Positions 8,282-15,871 of a stretch of DNA of 64,000 bases are shown here, piece by piece. The notes under the pieces are model-generated. The model searched no databases. It worked only from the letters and a program-made list of their open reading frames with translations, and had not been told where the DNA came from. Made by a program: the position numbers and the translations under genes. The stretch is from Ephemeroptericola cinctiostellae (lineage in GTDB: Bacteria > Pseudomonadota > Gammaproteobacteria > Burkholderiales > Burkholderiaceae): contig NZ_CP031124.1 of NCBI RefSeq assembly GCF_003339525.1, forward strand, positions 2,170,001-2,234,000. Reading direction: 5' to 3'. Positions within the stretch are counted from its first letter, which is position 1; each line of letters opens with the position of its first letter.

Positions 8282-9646
8282 TCAATCCATCGCCCGCAAC
8301 TTATCAATCGCTTCATCGATTCGCTCAACCGCAATCACTTTCAGACCATCGATTTTCTGTTTTGGCGCATTGGATTTTGGAATTAGGGCATGGGTGAATC
8401 CCAATTTCGCCGCCTCTTTCAAACGTTCTTGCCCGCGTGGTGCAGGGCGAATTTCACCCGCCAAACCGATCTCACCAAACACCACCAAACCTGCTGGCAA
8501 AGGCTTATTGCGCATGGAAGAAACAATCGACAACAACACCGCCAGATCAGCCGCAGGCTCGGTAATTTTTACACCGCCAACTGCATTGATGAACACGTCT
8601 TGATCAAAGCATGCCACACCCGCATGACGGTGCAGCACAGCCAATAACATGGCAAGGCGATTTTGTTCCAACCCCACCGACAAGCGGCGCGGCGCGGGTG
8701 CATGCGATTCATCCACCAAGGCTTGAATTTCAACCAGCAGCGGTCGCGTGCCCTCTTGCGTCACCATCACGCACGAGCCCGCCACACCTGAGTTGTGCTG
8801 CGACAAAAAAATCGCCGACGGATTGGTCACGCCTTTCAAACCTTTTTCGGTCATGGCGAACACACCCAATTCATTGACCGCGCCAAAACGATTTTTAAAT
8901 GCACGAATCAAGCGAAATGACGATTGCGTATCACCCTCAAAATACAACACCGTATCGACAATGTGCTCCAACACGCGCGGCCCAGCAAGACTGCCTTCTT
9001 TGGTCACATGCCCGACCATGATCAAGGTCACGCCTGTGGCTTTTGCCACGCGAGTCAACTGCGCCGCACATTCACGCACCTGCGAGACTGAGCCTGGCGC
9101 AGCCGTCAACTCACCCGAATAAATGGTTTGAATCGAGTCAATCACCGCCACATCGGGTTTTAAAGTTTGCAATGTGTTCATGATAGCCTCCAAGCCGATT
9201 TCCGCTTGAAATTGCATGCGGGCATCAGACACGCCCAGCCGCTGCGCGCGCAAAGCAATTTGTGCGCCAGACTCCTCGCCACTGACATACAAGACATTTC
9301 GATTTTTAGACAGCGCTGCAAGCGATTGCAACAACAACGTCGACTTACCAATGCCAGGGTCTCCACCAATCAAAATCACCGCGCCGGGTACCAAACCTCC
9401 GCCCAACACGCGGTCAAATTCAGACACCTCACTGGAAAAGCGCGGCACATCCGCCGCATCAATCTGCGCCAATGACTGCACAGGGGCACTGGGCGCGAGC
9501 GATGCAAAACGATTTTGTGTGGCCTTTTGCTCAACCGTTTCAACCAACGAGTTCCACGTTTGGCAATGAGGGCATTGACCTGCCCATTTGCCAGCGACGC
9601 CGCCGCATTCATTACATACATACTGTGTTTTGGGCTTAGTTGCCAT
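8282..9646 (-). CDS. radA: DNA repair protein RadA
   Basis: A 454-residue RadA/Sms, a RecA-like ATPase that drives branch migration of recombination intermediates. It has the N-terminal zinc finger CNECGG...CPHC (residues 11-28), Walker A GGDPGIGKST at about residues 94-103, the KNRFGAVNE motif near 251-259, and a C-terminal Lon-protease-like domain with GEIGLAGEIRPAPRG. All parts are present and the length is normal. It stands alone on its strand, converging with the HPP gene. No SOS box was recognised upstream. Confidence 0.96.
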   Translation of the reverse strand: MATKPKTQYVCNECGGVAGKWAGQCPHCQTWNSLVETVEQKATQNRFASLAPSAPVQSLAQIDAADVPRFSSEVSEFDRVLGGGLVPGAVILIGGDPGIGKSTLLLQSLAALSKNRNVLYVSGEESGAQIALRAQRLGVSDARMQFQAEIGLEAIMNTLQTLKPDVAVIDSIQTIYSGELTAAPGSVSQVRECAAQLTRVAKATGVTLIMVGHVTKEGSLAGPRVLEHIVDTVLYFEGDTQSSFRLIRAFKNRFGAVNELGVFAMTEKGLKGVTNPSAIFLSQHNSGVAGSCVMVTQEGTRPLLVEIQALVDESHAPAPRRLSVGLEQNRLAMLLAVLHRHAGVACFDQDVFINAVGGVKITEPAADLAVLLSIVSSMRNKPLPAGLVVFGEIGLAGEIRPAPRGQERLKEAAKLGFTHALIPKSNAPKQKIDGLKVIAVERIDEAIDKLRAMD

Positions 9647-9698
9647 AAATTAATTCCGAGTGATTTCTACATTGAATGCCAATAACGCATTCTACGCC

Positions 9699-9729
9699 AA
9701 AAAAAATCCCCTTCGCGTTCGCAAGGGGC
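9699..9729 (-). terminator. intrinsic terminator after the 9814 gene
   Basis: On the minus strand CCCCTT and AAGGGG pair around a 9-nt loop and are followed by ATTTTTTTT. It lies 85 bp downstream of the secreted-protein gene and 50 bp before the radA start. Confidence 0.65.
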
Positions 9730-9813
9730 TTAGATTCAACAGAAAAAGCAGTTCACTGACCAGCTGAACAATCAAATAAAAATGGTTAAAACGAACAAGC
9801 TATCGGCTGCAAC

Positions 9814-10581
9814 TCAAGAGCGAACACATTGACGTAATTTGTCTCTCGCTGCCAAACCACCCTCCCAATCGACCTTGGCAATAGATTTGCCATCCATAAC
9901 CAACTCAAAGCTTTGAGCGTCCTCCATGCCTTCCAACAGCGCCTCAATCGTCGGTACCGCCATGGTGATCGCGCCATAGTCATAGCCTGACATCGCATAA
10001 TTAAACACCTGCACCGTTTGAGGTTTATCATTCGACTGATTCAGCGTTACCCTTACTTTTTGCACGCTGCTGGGTCTAGGAATGTCTTGCCCATAAAAAG
10101 TCATTAAAGCACCTTTGTAATCACCAGCAGGCCCTGACAATTTAACAAAACCATCTCTTTTCCAATAAAAAGCCGCACAATACTCGCCAGCGGGGGCATT
10201 TTTCTTATCCTGAAAAAAATCCCATGCGCCATAATAATAAGCCTTGAATTGTGGATCTTTTTTTGCCCGCTCAGCGTTCCTTGATTTCTCAGAAGCTGAT
10301 TTTATCGCATCCACAGCGGTACGAATAGCCATTGACATTTTGCTCTGCATTGGATCATTTACTCGCATTGAGCGATTGGAATAATGATCGTAATGCGCGT
10401 TATCATCACCCGAATTGTCATCCGCGTAAATTGGGGTTGCATAGTAATCATTGTTCTCTTGAGTGATGCGTTCGTGTTCCGCACAAATATTTGGCAAATC
10501 AGAACACGCTTGAGCAAATCCACCAATCAAAAGCAATCCAGACATAAAGGCACATCGAATCTTTTTCAATATTTTTGGCAT
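9814..10581 (-). CDS. secreted protein of unknown function
   Basis: A 255-residue protein I do not recognise. A basic start (MPKILKKIRC) is followed by a hydrophobic core and an AQA-C junction near residues 24-26, so it is exported by a type I signal peptide; the residue after the cut is Cys but the lipobox lacks the usual Leu at -3, so a lipoprotein is possible, not shown. The mature part has an Asp/Asn/Tyr-rich stretch at about 45-70, a charged helical segment at about 85-112 and a C-terminal half rich in beta-type sequence ending in LRQCVRS. A GGGGGG ribosome binding site precedes the ATG. It is a single-gene unit with its own terminator. Confidence 0.7.
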   Translation of the reverse strand: MPKILKKIRCAFMSGLLLIGGFAQACSDLPNICAEHERITQENNDYYATPIYADDNSGDDNAHYDHYSNRSMRVNDPMQSKMSMAIRTAVDAIKSASEKSRNAERAKKDPQFKAYYYGAWDFFQDKKNAPAGEYCAAFYWKRDGFVKLSGPAGDYKGALMTFYGQDIPRPSSVQKVRVTLNQSNDKPQTVQVFNYAMSGYDYGAITMAVPTIEALLEGMEDAQSFELVMDGKSIAKVDWEGGLAARDKLRQCVRS

Positions 10582-10879
10582 TGCCCCCCCTTTTACACAA
10601 AACCGGTCAAACTACGAAACCAATCAAACATGACAACCAGGATATTTTAAAATTCAGTGGTGTACATGAACTTTTGAATGCCAATCATATTACAAATTTG
10701 GATATAAAAAGCAATAAAGTTCATTGCGTTACCTACCATGTTCAATTTCAGGGATCACTCTAAACCATTCCCCAGCAGCCCAATCTAATGAATAAGAACA
10801 CAAAAACGTCATTTTATTGTAAGGAATTTATCGTAAAATCACATCCATCAACTCATCTAACTTATATAAGAGATAAGAC
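10582..10879. other. spacer upstream of prpB
   Basis: About 300 bp of AT-rich DNA holding the divergent control region of the secreted-protein gene and prpB. I see no gene and no clear promoter hexamers; no PrpR activator gene lies next to prpB in this window. Confidence 0.4.
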
Positions 10880-11761
10880 ATGAAAATACTGACTGCTGGT
10901 CAACGCCTCCGCGCCGCTCTTGCTGCTGAAAAGCCCTTGCAAATTGTCGGCACCATCAACGCCAATCACGCCCTGCTCGCGCAGCAAGCAGGCTATAAAG
11001 CCATCTACCTGTCTGGCGGCGGTGTCGCTGCGGGTTCACTCGGCGTGCCTGACTTGGGCATTTCGGGTCTGGAAGACGTCCTGATTGATGTTCGCCGCAT
11101 CACGGATGTATGCGATTTGCCTTTATTGGTTGATGCCGACACGGGTTTTGGCCCATCGGCATTCAATGTGGCTCGCACCACCAAAAGTTTGATTAAAGCA
11201 GGCGCAGCGGGCATGCACATTGAAGATCAAGTGGGCGCGAAACGTTGCGGTCACCGTCCGAACAAAGCCATCGTACCGACCGATGAAATGATTGACCGTG
11301 TATTGGCCGCCGTTGATGCGCGTACAGATGAGGATTTTTTGATCATGGCACGGACGGACGCGATTGCCACAGAAGGCCTCGAAGCGGCGATTGCACGTGC
11401 GGTGGCTTATGTTGAAGCGGGTGCAGATGCGATTTTCCCTGAAGCGGCGATTACTTTGGACATGTACACGGCATTTGTTAAAGCATTGCCAAACACGCCG
11501 ATTTTGGCCAACTTGACTGAGTTTGGTCAAACGCCTTTGTTCACCACCAAAGAACTGGAAGCGATTGGCGTATCAATGACCTTGTATCCGTTATCTGCAT
11601 TCCGCGCTGCGAACAAAGCGGCTTTGAATGTGTACACCACATTGCGCCAAGACGGCACGCAAGCGGCGGCTGTACCGACCATGCAAACTCGCATGGAGCT
11701 GTACGCATCGATTGGCTATCAAGCATTTGAAGATAAATTAGACATGTTCTTGCGCAAATAA
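10880..11761 (+). CDS. prpB: 2-methylisocitrate lyase
   Basis: A 293-residue member of the isocitrate lyase/PEP mutase family that splits 2-methylisocitrate into pyruvate and succinate, the last step of the 2-methylcitrate cycle for propionate. The signatures [18 protein letters not shown], the Mg-binding DADTGFG and the catalytic KRCGHR (PrpB-type, where isocitrate lyase has KKCGH) are present. The length is normal. It is followed by prpC after an 83-bp gap with a hairpin, then by acnD, all on one strand. The order prpB-prpC-acnD is typical of Burkholderiales and Neisseria. Confidence 0.96.
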   Translation: MKILTAGQRLRAALAAEKPLQIVGTINANHALLAQQAGYKAIYLSGGGVAAGSLGVPDLGISGLEDVLIDVRRITDVCDLPLLVDADTGFGPSAFNVARTTKSLIKAGAAGMHIEDQVGAKRCGHRPNKAIVPTDEMIDRVLAAVDARTDEDFLIMARTDAIATEGLEAAIARAVAYVEAGADAIFPEAAITLDMYTAFVKALPNTPILANLTEFGQTPLFTTKELEAIGVSMTLYPLSAFRAANKAALNVYTTLRQDGTQAAAVPTMQTRMELYASIGYQAFEDKLDMFLRK

Positions 11762-11775
11762 TAGCGCGATGTTCA

Positions 11776-11809
11776 AACACGAACAAGCCATTTTGGCTTT
11801 TTTCGTGTT
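11776..11809 (+). terminator. nested hairpin between prpB and prpC
   Basis: An inner AAGCCA-TTT-TGGCTT stem followed by T-rich sequence lies inside an outer AACACGAA/TTCGTGTT pairing. The inner stem with its T-run looks like a weak intrinsic terminator. It could reduce transcription into prpC or protect the prpB 3' end. Confidence 0.5.
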
Positions 11810-11844
11810 CCCTTAAATTGTCCACTTTTTGACATGGAGATACA

Positions 11845-13020
11845 ATGACTACCCAAGACACCACTGCACCTGCTGCTGCACCAGCCGCACCCAAAGCCAA
11901 AAAATCAGTTGCTTTATCTGGCGTTACTGCGGGCAACACAGCATTGTGTAGCGTTGGCCGCTCAGGCAACGATTTGCACTATCGTGGTTACGATATTTTG
12001 GACTTGGCGACCCAGTGTGAATTTGAAGAAGTCGCTCATTTATTGGTGCATGGCACATTGCCAAACACGGCTCAATTGGCAGCATACAAGACACGTTTAA
12101 AATCATTGCGCGGCTTGCCAGCGGCATTGGCAGCGGTGTTAGAGCAACTGCCACCTTCAGCGCACCCAATGGATGTGTTGCGCACAGGCACATCGGTGCT
12201 GGGCAATGTATTGCCAGAAAAAGACGACCACAACCAAGCGGGCGCACGCGACATCGCAGATAAGTTATTGGCCTCATTGGGCTCAATGTTGCTGTACTGG
12301 TATCACTTTTCTCACAATGGCAAGCGCATCAGTGTTGAAACCGACGACGACTCAATCGGCGGCCACTTCCTGCATTTATTGCATGGTCAACCTGCACCTG
12401 AATCATGGGTGAAAGCCATGCACGTGTCATTGATTTTGTACGCAGAACACGAATTCAACGCCTCAACCTTTACATCACGCGTGATTGCGGGCACAGGCTC
12501 AGACATCCATTCAGCGATTACAGGCGCCATTGGCGCGCTGCGCGGTCCCAAACACGGTGGTGCAAACGAAGTCGCATTTGAAATCCAACAACGTTACAAC
12601 TCACCTGACGATGCTGAAGCCGACATCCGTCGTCGTGTTGAGGCCAAAGAAGTTGTGATTGGCTTTGGTCACCCCGTGTACACCATTTCTGACCCGCGCA
12701 ACGAAGTGATCAAAAAAGTGGCGCACGAATTGTCCGTTGAATCTGGCGACAAACGCATGTACGACATCGCAGAACGCTTGGAATCGGTGATGTGGGACGT
12801 GAAAAAAATGTTCCCGAACTTGGATTGGTTCTCAGCCGTCTCGTACAATCAAATGGGCGTACCGACCGCCATGTTCACACCGCTGTTCGTGATTGCCCGC
12901 ACCGCAGGCTGGAGCGCACACATCATTGAACAACGGATTGACAACAAAATCATCCGCCCAAGTGCAAACTACACGGGCCCAGAAGATTTGGCATTTGTGC
13001 CAATGTCTGAACGAGGTTGA
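11845..13020 (+). CDS. prpC: 2-methylcitrate synthase
   Basis: A 391-residue citrate synthase-family enzyme that condenses propionyl-CoA with oxaloacetate. The family motif GFGHPVY is at about residues 273-279, with [11 protein letters not shown] near 232-242 and the catalytic aspartate region SAVSYNQMG later. The N-terminus has an Ala/Pro-rich lead ([13 protein letters not shown]) before the conserved [14 protein letters not shown]. The pairing with prpB and acnD makes methylcitrate synthase, not housekeeping citrate synthase, the right call. A GGAG site precedes the ATG. Confidence 0.95.
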   Translation: MTTQDTTAPAAAPAAPKAKKSVALSGVTAGNTALCSVGRSGNDLHYRGYDILDLATQCEFEEVAHLLVHGTLPNTAQLAAYKTRLKSLRGLPAALAAVLEQLPPSAHPMDVLRTGTSVLGNVLPEKDDHNQAGARDIADKLLASLGSMLLYWYHFSHNGKRISVETDDDSIGGHFLHLLHGQPAPESWVKAMHVSLILYAEHEFNASTFTSRVIAGTGSDIHSAITGAIGALRGPKHGGANEVAFEIQQRYNSPDDAEADIRRRVEAKEVVIGFGHPVYTISDPRNEVIKKVAHELSVESGDKRMYDIAERLESVMWDVKKMFPNLDWFSAVSYNQMGVPTAMFTPLFVIARTAGWSAHIIEQRIDNKIIRPSANYTGPEDLAFVPMSERG

Positions 13021-13023
13021 ACC

Positions 13024-13149
13024 GTCATTCCCGCGCAGGCGGGAATCCAGCCAAATGCGCAGCCTATGTGACATTTGTGACGACACTTATCATATTGAAT
13101 TAAGGGCGCACTTCGCGCCCCACTGAATTCCCGCCTGCGCGGGAATGAC
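13024..13149. repeat. inverted pair of dRS3-like palindromic repeats
   Basis: Two copies of ATTCCC-8 nt-GGGAAT (13027-13046 and 13127-13146) match the Neisseria dRS3 consensus form. With flanks (GTC...CAG) they make a 27-bp inverted repeat with one mismatch that encloses 73 bp, including the hairpin GGGCGC-ACTTC-GCGCCC at 13104-13120. The first copy starts seven bases after the prpC stop codon and the second ends 65 bp before acnD. The whole could fold into one long stem, so it may be a small non-autonomous mobile repeat or a REP-like terminator. Confidence 0.75.
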
Positions 13150-13213
13150 CACTCTAGAATCTGTCGGTAAAAAAACACCCACCCTCTTTAAGGGAACTGA
13201 GCAAGAGCACACC

Positions 13214-15814
13214 ATGACAAACCACCGCAAACCCCTCCCAAACACCAACATCGACTACTTCGACACCCGTGAAGCCGTCAATGCCCTCCAAGCGGGCGCA
13301 TACGAACAACTGCCCTACACTTCGCGCGTCCTCGCCGAACAGTTGGTGCGCAAAGCCGCTGACAACTCAACCGACGACGCCACGCTCAACGCATGGTTAG
13401 AACAACTCATCGGTCGCAAACAAGAGCTCGATTTCCCTTGGTATCCAGCGCGTGTGGTGTGTCACGACATTTTGGGTCAAACGGCATTGGTCGATTTGGC
13501 TGGTTTGCGCGACGCGATTGCGGAACAAGGCGGCGACCCTGCCAAAGTCAACCCCGTGGTGCAAACACAACTCATCGTCGATCACTCATTGTCCGTTGAA
13601 TGCGGTGGTTTCGACCCCGATGCCTTTACCAAAAACCGCGCGATTGAAGACCGTCGCAACGAAGACCGCTTTCACTTCATCAACTGGTGCGCAACCGCAT
13701 TTGAAAACGTCAACGTGATTCCAGCGGGCAACGGCATTATGCACCAAATCAACCTTGAAAAAATGTCGCCCGTGATTCAAAACCGCAATGGCGTCGCCTT
13801 CCCAGACACCTGCGTCGGCACCGACAGCCACACGCCACACGTCGACGCGCTCGGCGTGATTGCGATTGGCGTGGGTGGTTTGGAAGCAGAAACCGTCATG
13901 CTCGGTCGCGCATCGATGATGCGTTTACCCGACATTGTCGGTGTTGAACTCACAGGCAAACGTCAAGCAGGCATCACCGCCACCGACATCGTGCTCGCAT
14001 TGACTGAATACCTGCGCAAAGAACGCGTGGTCGGCGCATATGTCGAATTTTTTGGTGAAGGCGCAGACAGCTTGTCCATCGGCGACCGCGCCACCATCAG
14101 CAACATGACCCCCGAATACGGCGCCACCGCAGCCATGTTCTACATCGACCAACAAACCATTGACTACCTCAAGCTCACAGGCCGCGACCCTGAACAAGTG
14201 GCATTGGTTGAAAATTATGCCAAAACCACAGGCTTATGGGCAGACGCATTAAAAACCGCACAATACCCACGCACTTTGAGCTTTGACCTCTCAACAGTGG
14301 GACGCAACATGGCAGGGCCATCGAACCCTCACGCACGCGTCGCCACCGCCGATTTGACAGCCAAAGGCATCGCAGGCGCATGGACAGAAACCGCAGGCGA
14401 AATGCCCGACGGCGCGGTCATCATCGCCGCCATCACCTCATGCACCAACACCTCCAACCCACGCAACACCGTCGCCGCAGGCCTGCTCGCCCGTAAAGCC
14501 CTCGAACTCGGCCTCACGCGCAAACCTTGGGTCAAAACATCGTTCGCACCCGGTTCAAAAGTTGCAGAAATCTACCTCAAAGAAGCAGGCGTACTCACCG
14601 ACCTCGAACAACTCGGCTTCGGCATCGTCGCATTTGCCTGCACCACCTGCAACGGCATGAGCGGCGCACTCGACCCCGTGATTCAGCAAGAAATCATCGA
14701 TCGTGATCTGTACACCACCGCCGTACTCTCAGGCAACCGCAACTTCGATGGCCGCATCCACCCCTACGCCAAACAAGCCTTCCTCGCCTCACCGCCGCTC
14801 GTCGTCGCCTACGCGATTGCAGGCACGATTCGCTTTGACATCGAAAACGACGCACTCGGCCACACCGCCGACGGCACGCCGATTTACCTCAAAGACATCT
14901 GGCCCAGCGACGAAGACATCGATGCGCTGGTCGCAAAAAGCGTCCACCCCGAACAATTCCGCAAAATTTACATCCCCATGTTTGACGCAGGCAAAGCCGA
15001 AAAATCAATCAGCCCACTGTACGACTGGCGCGAAATGAGCACCTACATCCGCCGCCCACCATACTGGGAAGGCGCACTCGCAGGCGAACGCACGCTCAAA
15101 GGCATGCGCCCGCTCGCCGTCCTGCCCGACAACATCACCACCGACCACCTATCGCCCTCCAACGCCATCATGATGAACAGCGCCGCAGGTGAATATTTGC
15201 ACAAAATGGGCGTGCCTGAAGAAGACTTCAACAGCTACGCCACCCACCGTGGTGACCATTTGACCGCTCAACGTGCAACTTTTGCCAACCCTAAATTATT
15301 CAACGAAATGGTACACAACACCGACGGCACCGTCAAACAAGGCTCACTCGCCCGCATCGAACCTGAAGGCAAAGTCACCCGCATGTGGGAAGCCATCGAA
15401 ACCTACATGGAACGCAAACAACCGCTCATCATCATCGCAGGCGCAGACTACGGCCAAGGCTCCAGCCGCGACTGGGCTGCCAAAGGCGTGCGCCTCGCAG
15501 GCGTCGAAGCCATCGCCGCCGAAGGATTTGAGCGCATCCACCGCACCAACCTCGTTGGCATGGGTGTATTGCCACTTGAATTTAAAGCAGGTACAAACCG
15601 TTTGACTTTAGGCTTAGACGGCACAGAAACCTACGACGTCATTGGCGAACGCACACCGCGTGCTGATTTAACGCTGGTGATTAACCGTAAAAATGGCGAA
15701 CGACTTGAAGTGCCGATGACGTGCCGATTGGATACCGCTGAAGAAGTGGGGATTTATGAAGCAGGTGGGGTTTTGCAGAGGTTTGCGCAGAATTTCTTGG
15801 AGGGAAGTGTGTAA
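13214..15814 (+). CDS. acnD: Fe/S-dependent 2-methylisocitrate dehydratase AcnD
   Basis: An 866-residue aconitase-superfamily enzyme. It dehydrates 2-methylcitrate to 2-methylaconitate with a [4Fe-4S] cluster; the cluster cysteines are visible in TSCTNTSNP (near residue 418) and CTTCNGMSG (near 476). The N-terminus MTNHRKPLPNTNIDYFDTR and the HTPHVDALGVIAIGVGGLEAE region fit AcnD rather than AcnA. AcnD usually needs the isomerase PrpF, whose gene normally follows; here it is absent and an unrelated ATPase gene sits in that position. I chose the ATG at 13214 because it gives the AcnD N-terminus; the frame extends into the upstream repeat. Confidence 0.93.
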   Translation: MTNHRKPLPNTNIDYFDTREAVNALQAGAYEQLPYTSRVLAEQLVRKAADNSTDDATLNAWLEQLIGRKQELDFPWYPARVVCHDILGQTALVDLAGLRDAIAEQGGDPAKVNPVVQTQLIVDHSLSVECGGFDPDAFTKNRAIEDRRNEDRFHFINWCATAFENVNVIPAGNGIMHQINLEKMSPVIQNRNGVAFPDTCVGTDSHTPHVDALGVIAIGVGGLEAETVMLGRASMMRLPDIVGVELTGKRQAGITATDIVLALTEYLRKERVVGAYVEFFGEGADSLSIGDRATISNMTPEYGATAAMFYIDQQTIDYLKLTGRDPEQVALVENYAKTTGLWADALKTAQYPRTLSFDLSTVGRNMAGPSNPHARVATADLTAKGIAGAWTETAGEMPDGAVIIAAITSCTNTSNPRNTVAAGLLARKALELGLTRKPWVKTSFAPGSKVAEIYLKEAGVLTDLEQLGFGIVAFACTTCNGMSGALDPVIQQEIIDRDLYTTAVLSGNRNFDGRIHPYAKQAFLASPPLVVAYAIAGTIRFDIENDALGHTADGTPIYLKDIWPSDEDIDALVAKSVHPEQFRKIYIPMFDAGKAEKSISPLYDWREMSTYIRRPPYWEGALAGERTLKGMRPLAVLPDNITTDHLSPSNAIMMNSAAGEYLHKMGVPEEDFNSYATHRGDHLTAQRATFANPKLFNEMVHNTDGTVKQGSLARIEPEGKVTRMWEAIETYMERKQPLIIIAGADYGQGSSRDWAAKGVRLAGVEAIAAEGFERIHRTNLVGMGVLPLEFKAGTNRLTLGLDGTETYDVIGERTPRADLTLVINRKNGERLEVPMTCRLDTAEEVGIYEAGGVLQRFAQNFLEGSV

Positions 15815-15847
15815 TAATAATGGACTGTAATGCAGTCCATTATTATT
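15813..15847. other. 15-bp perfect hairpin over the acnD stop codon
   Basis: The arms 15813-15827 and 15833-15847 are perfectly complementary with a 5-nt loop and overlap the acnD TAA. The stem is AT-rich with a GGACTG core and the T-run is inside the arm, so it is a weak terminator or an mRNA 3'-end protector. It lies 24 bp before the ATPase gene. Confidence 0.7.
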
Positions 15848-15871
15848 TATATTTAAAAAAAAGGGGGGAGT

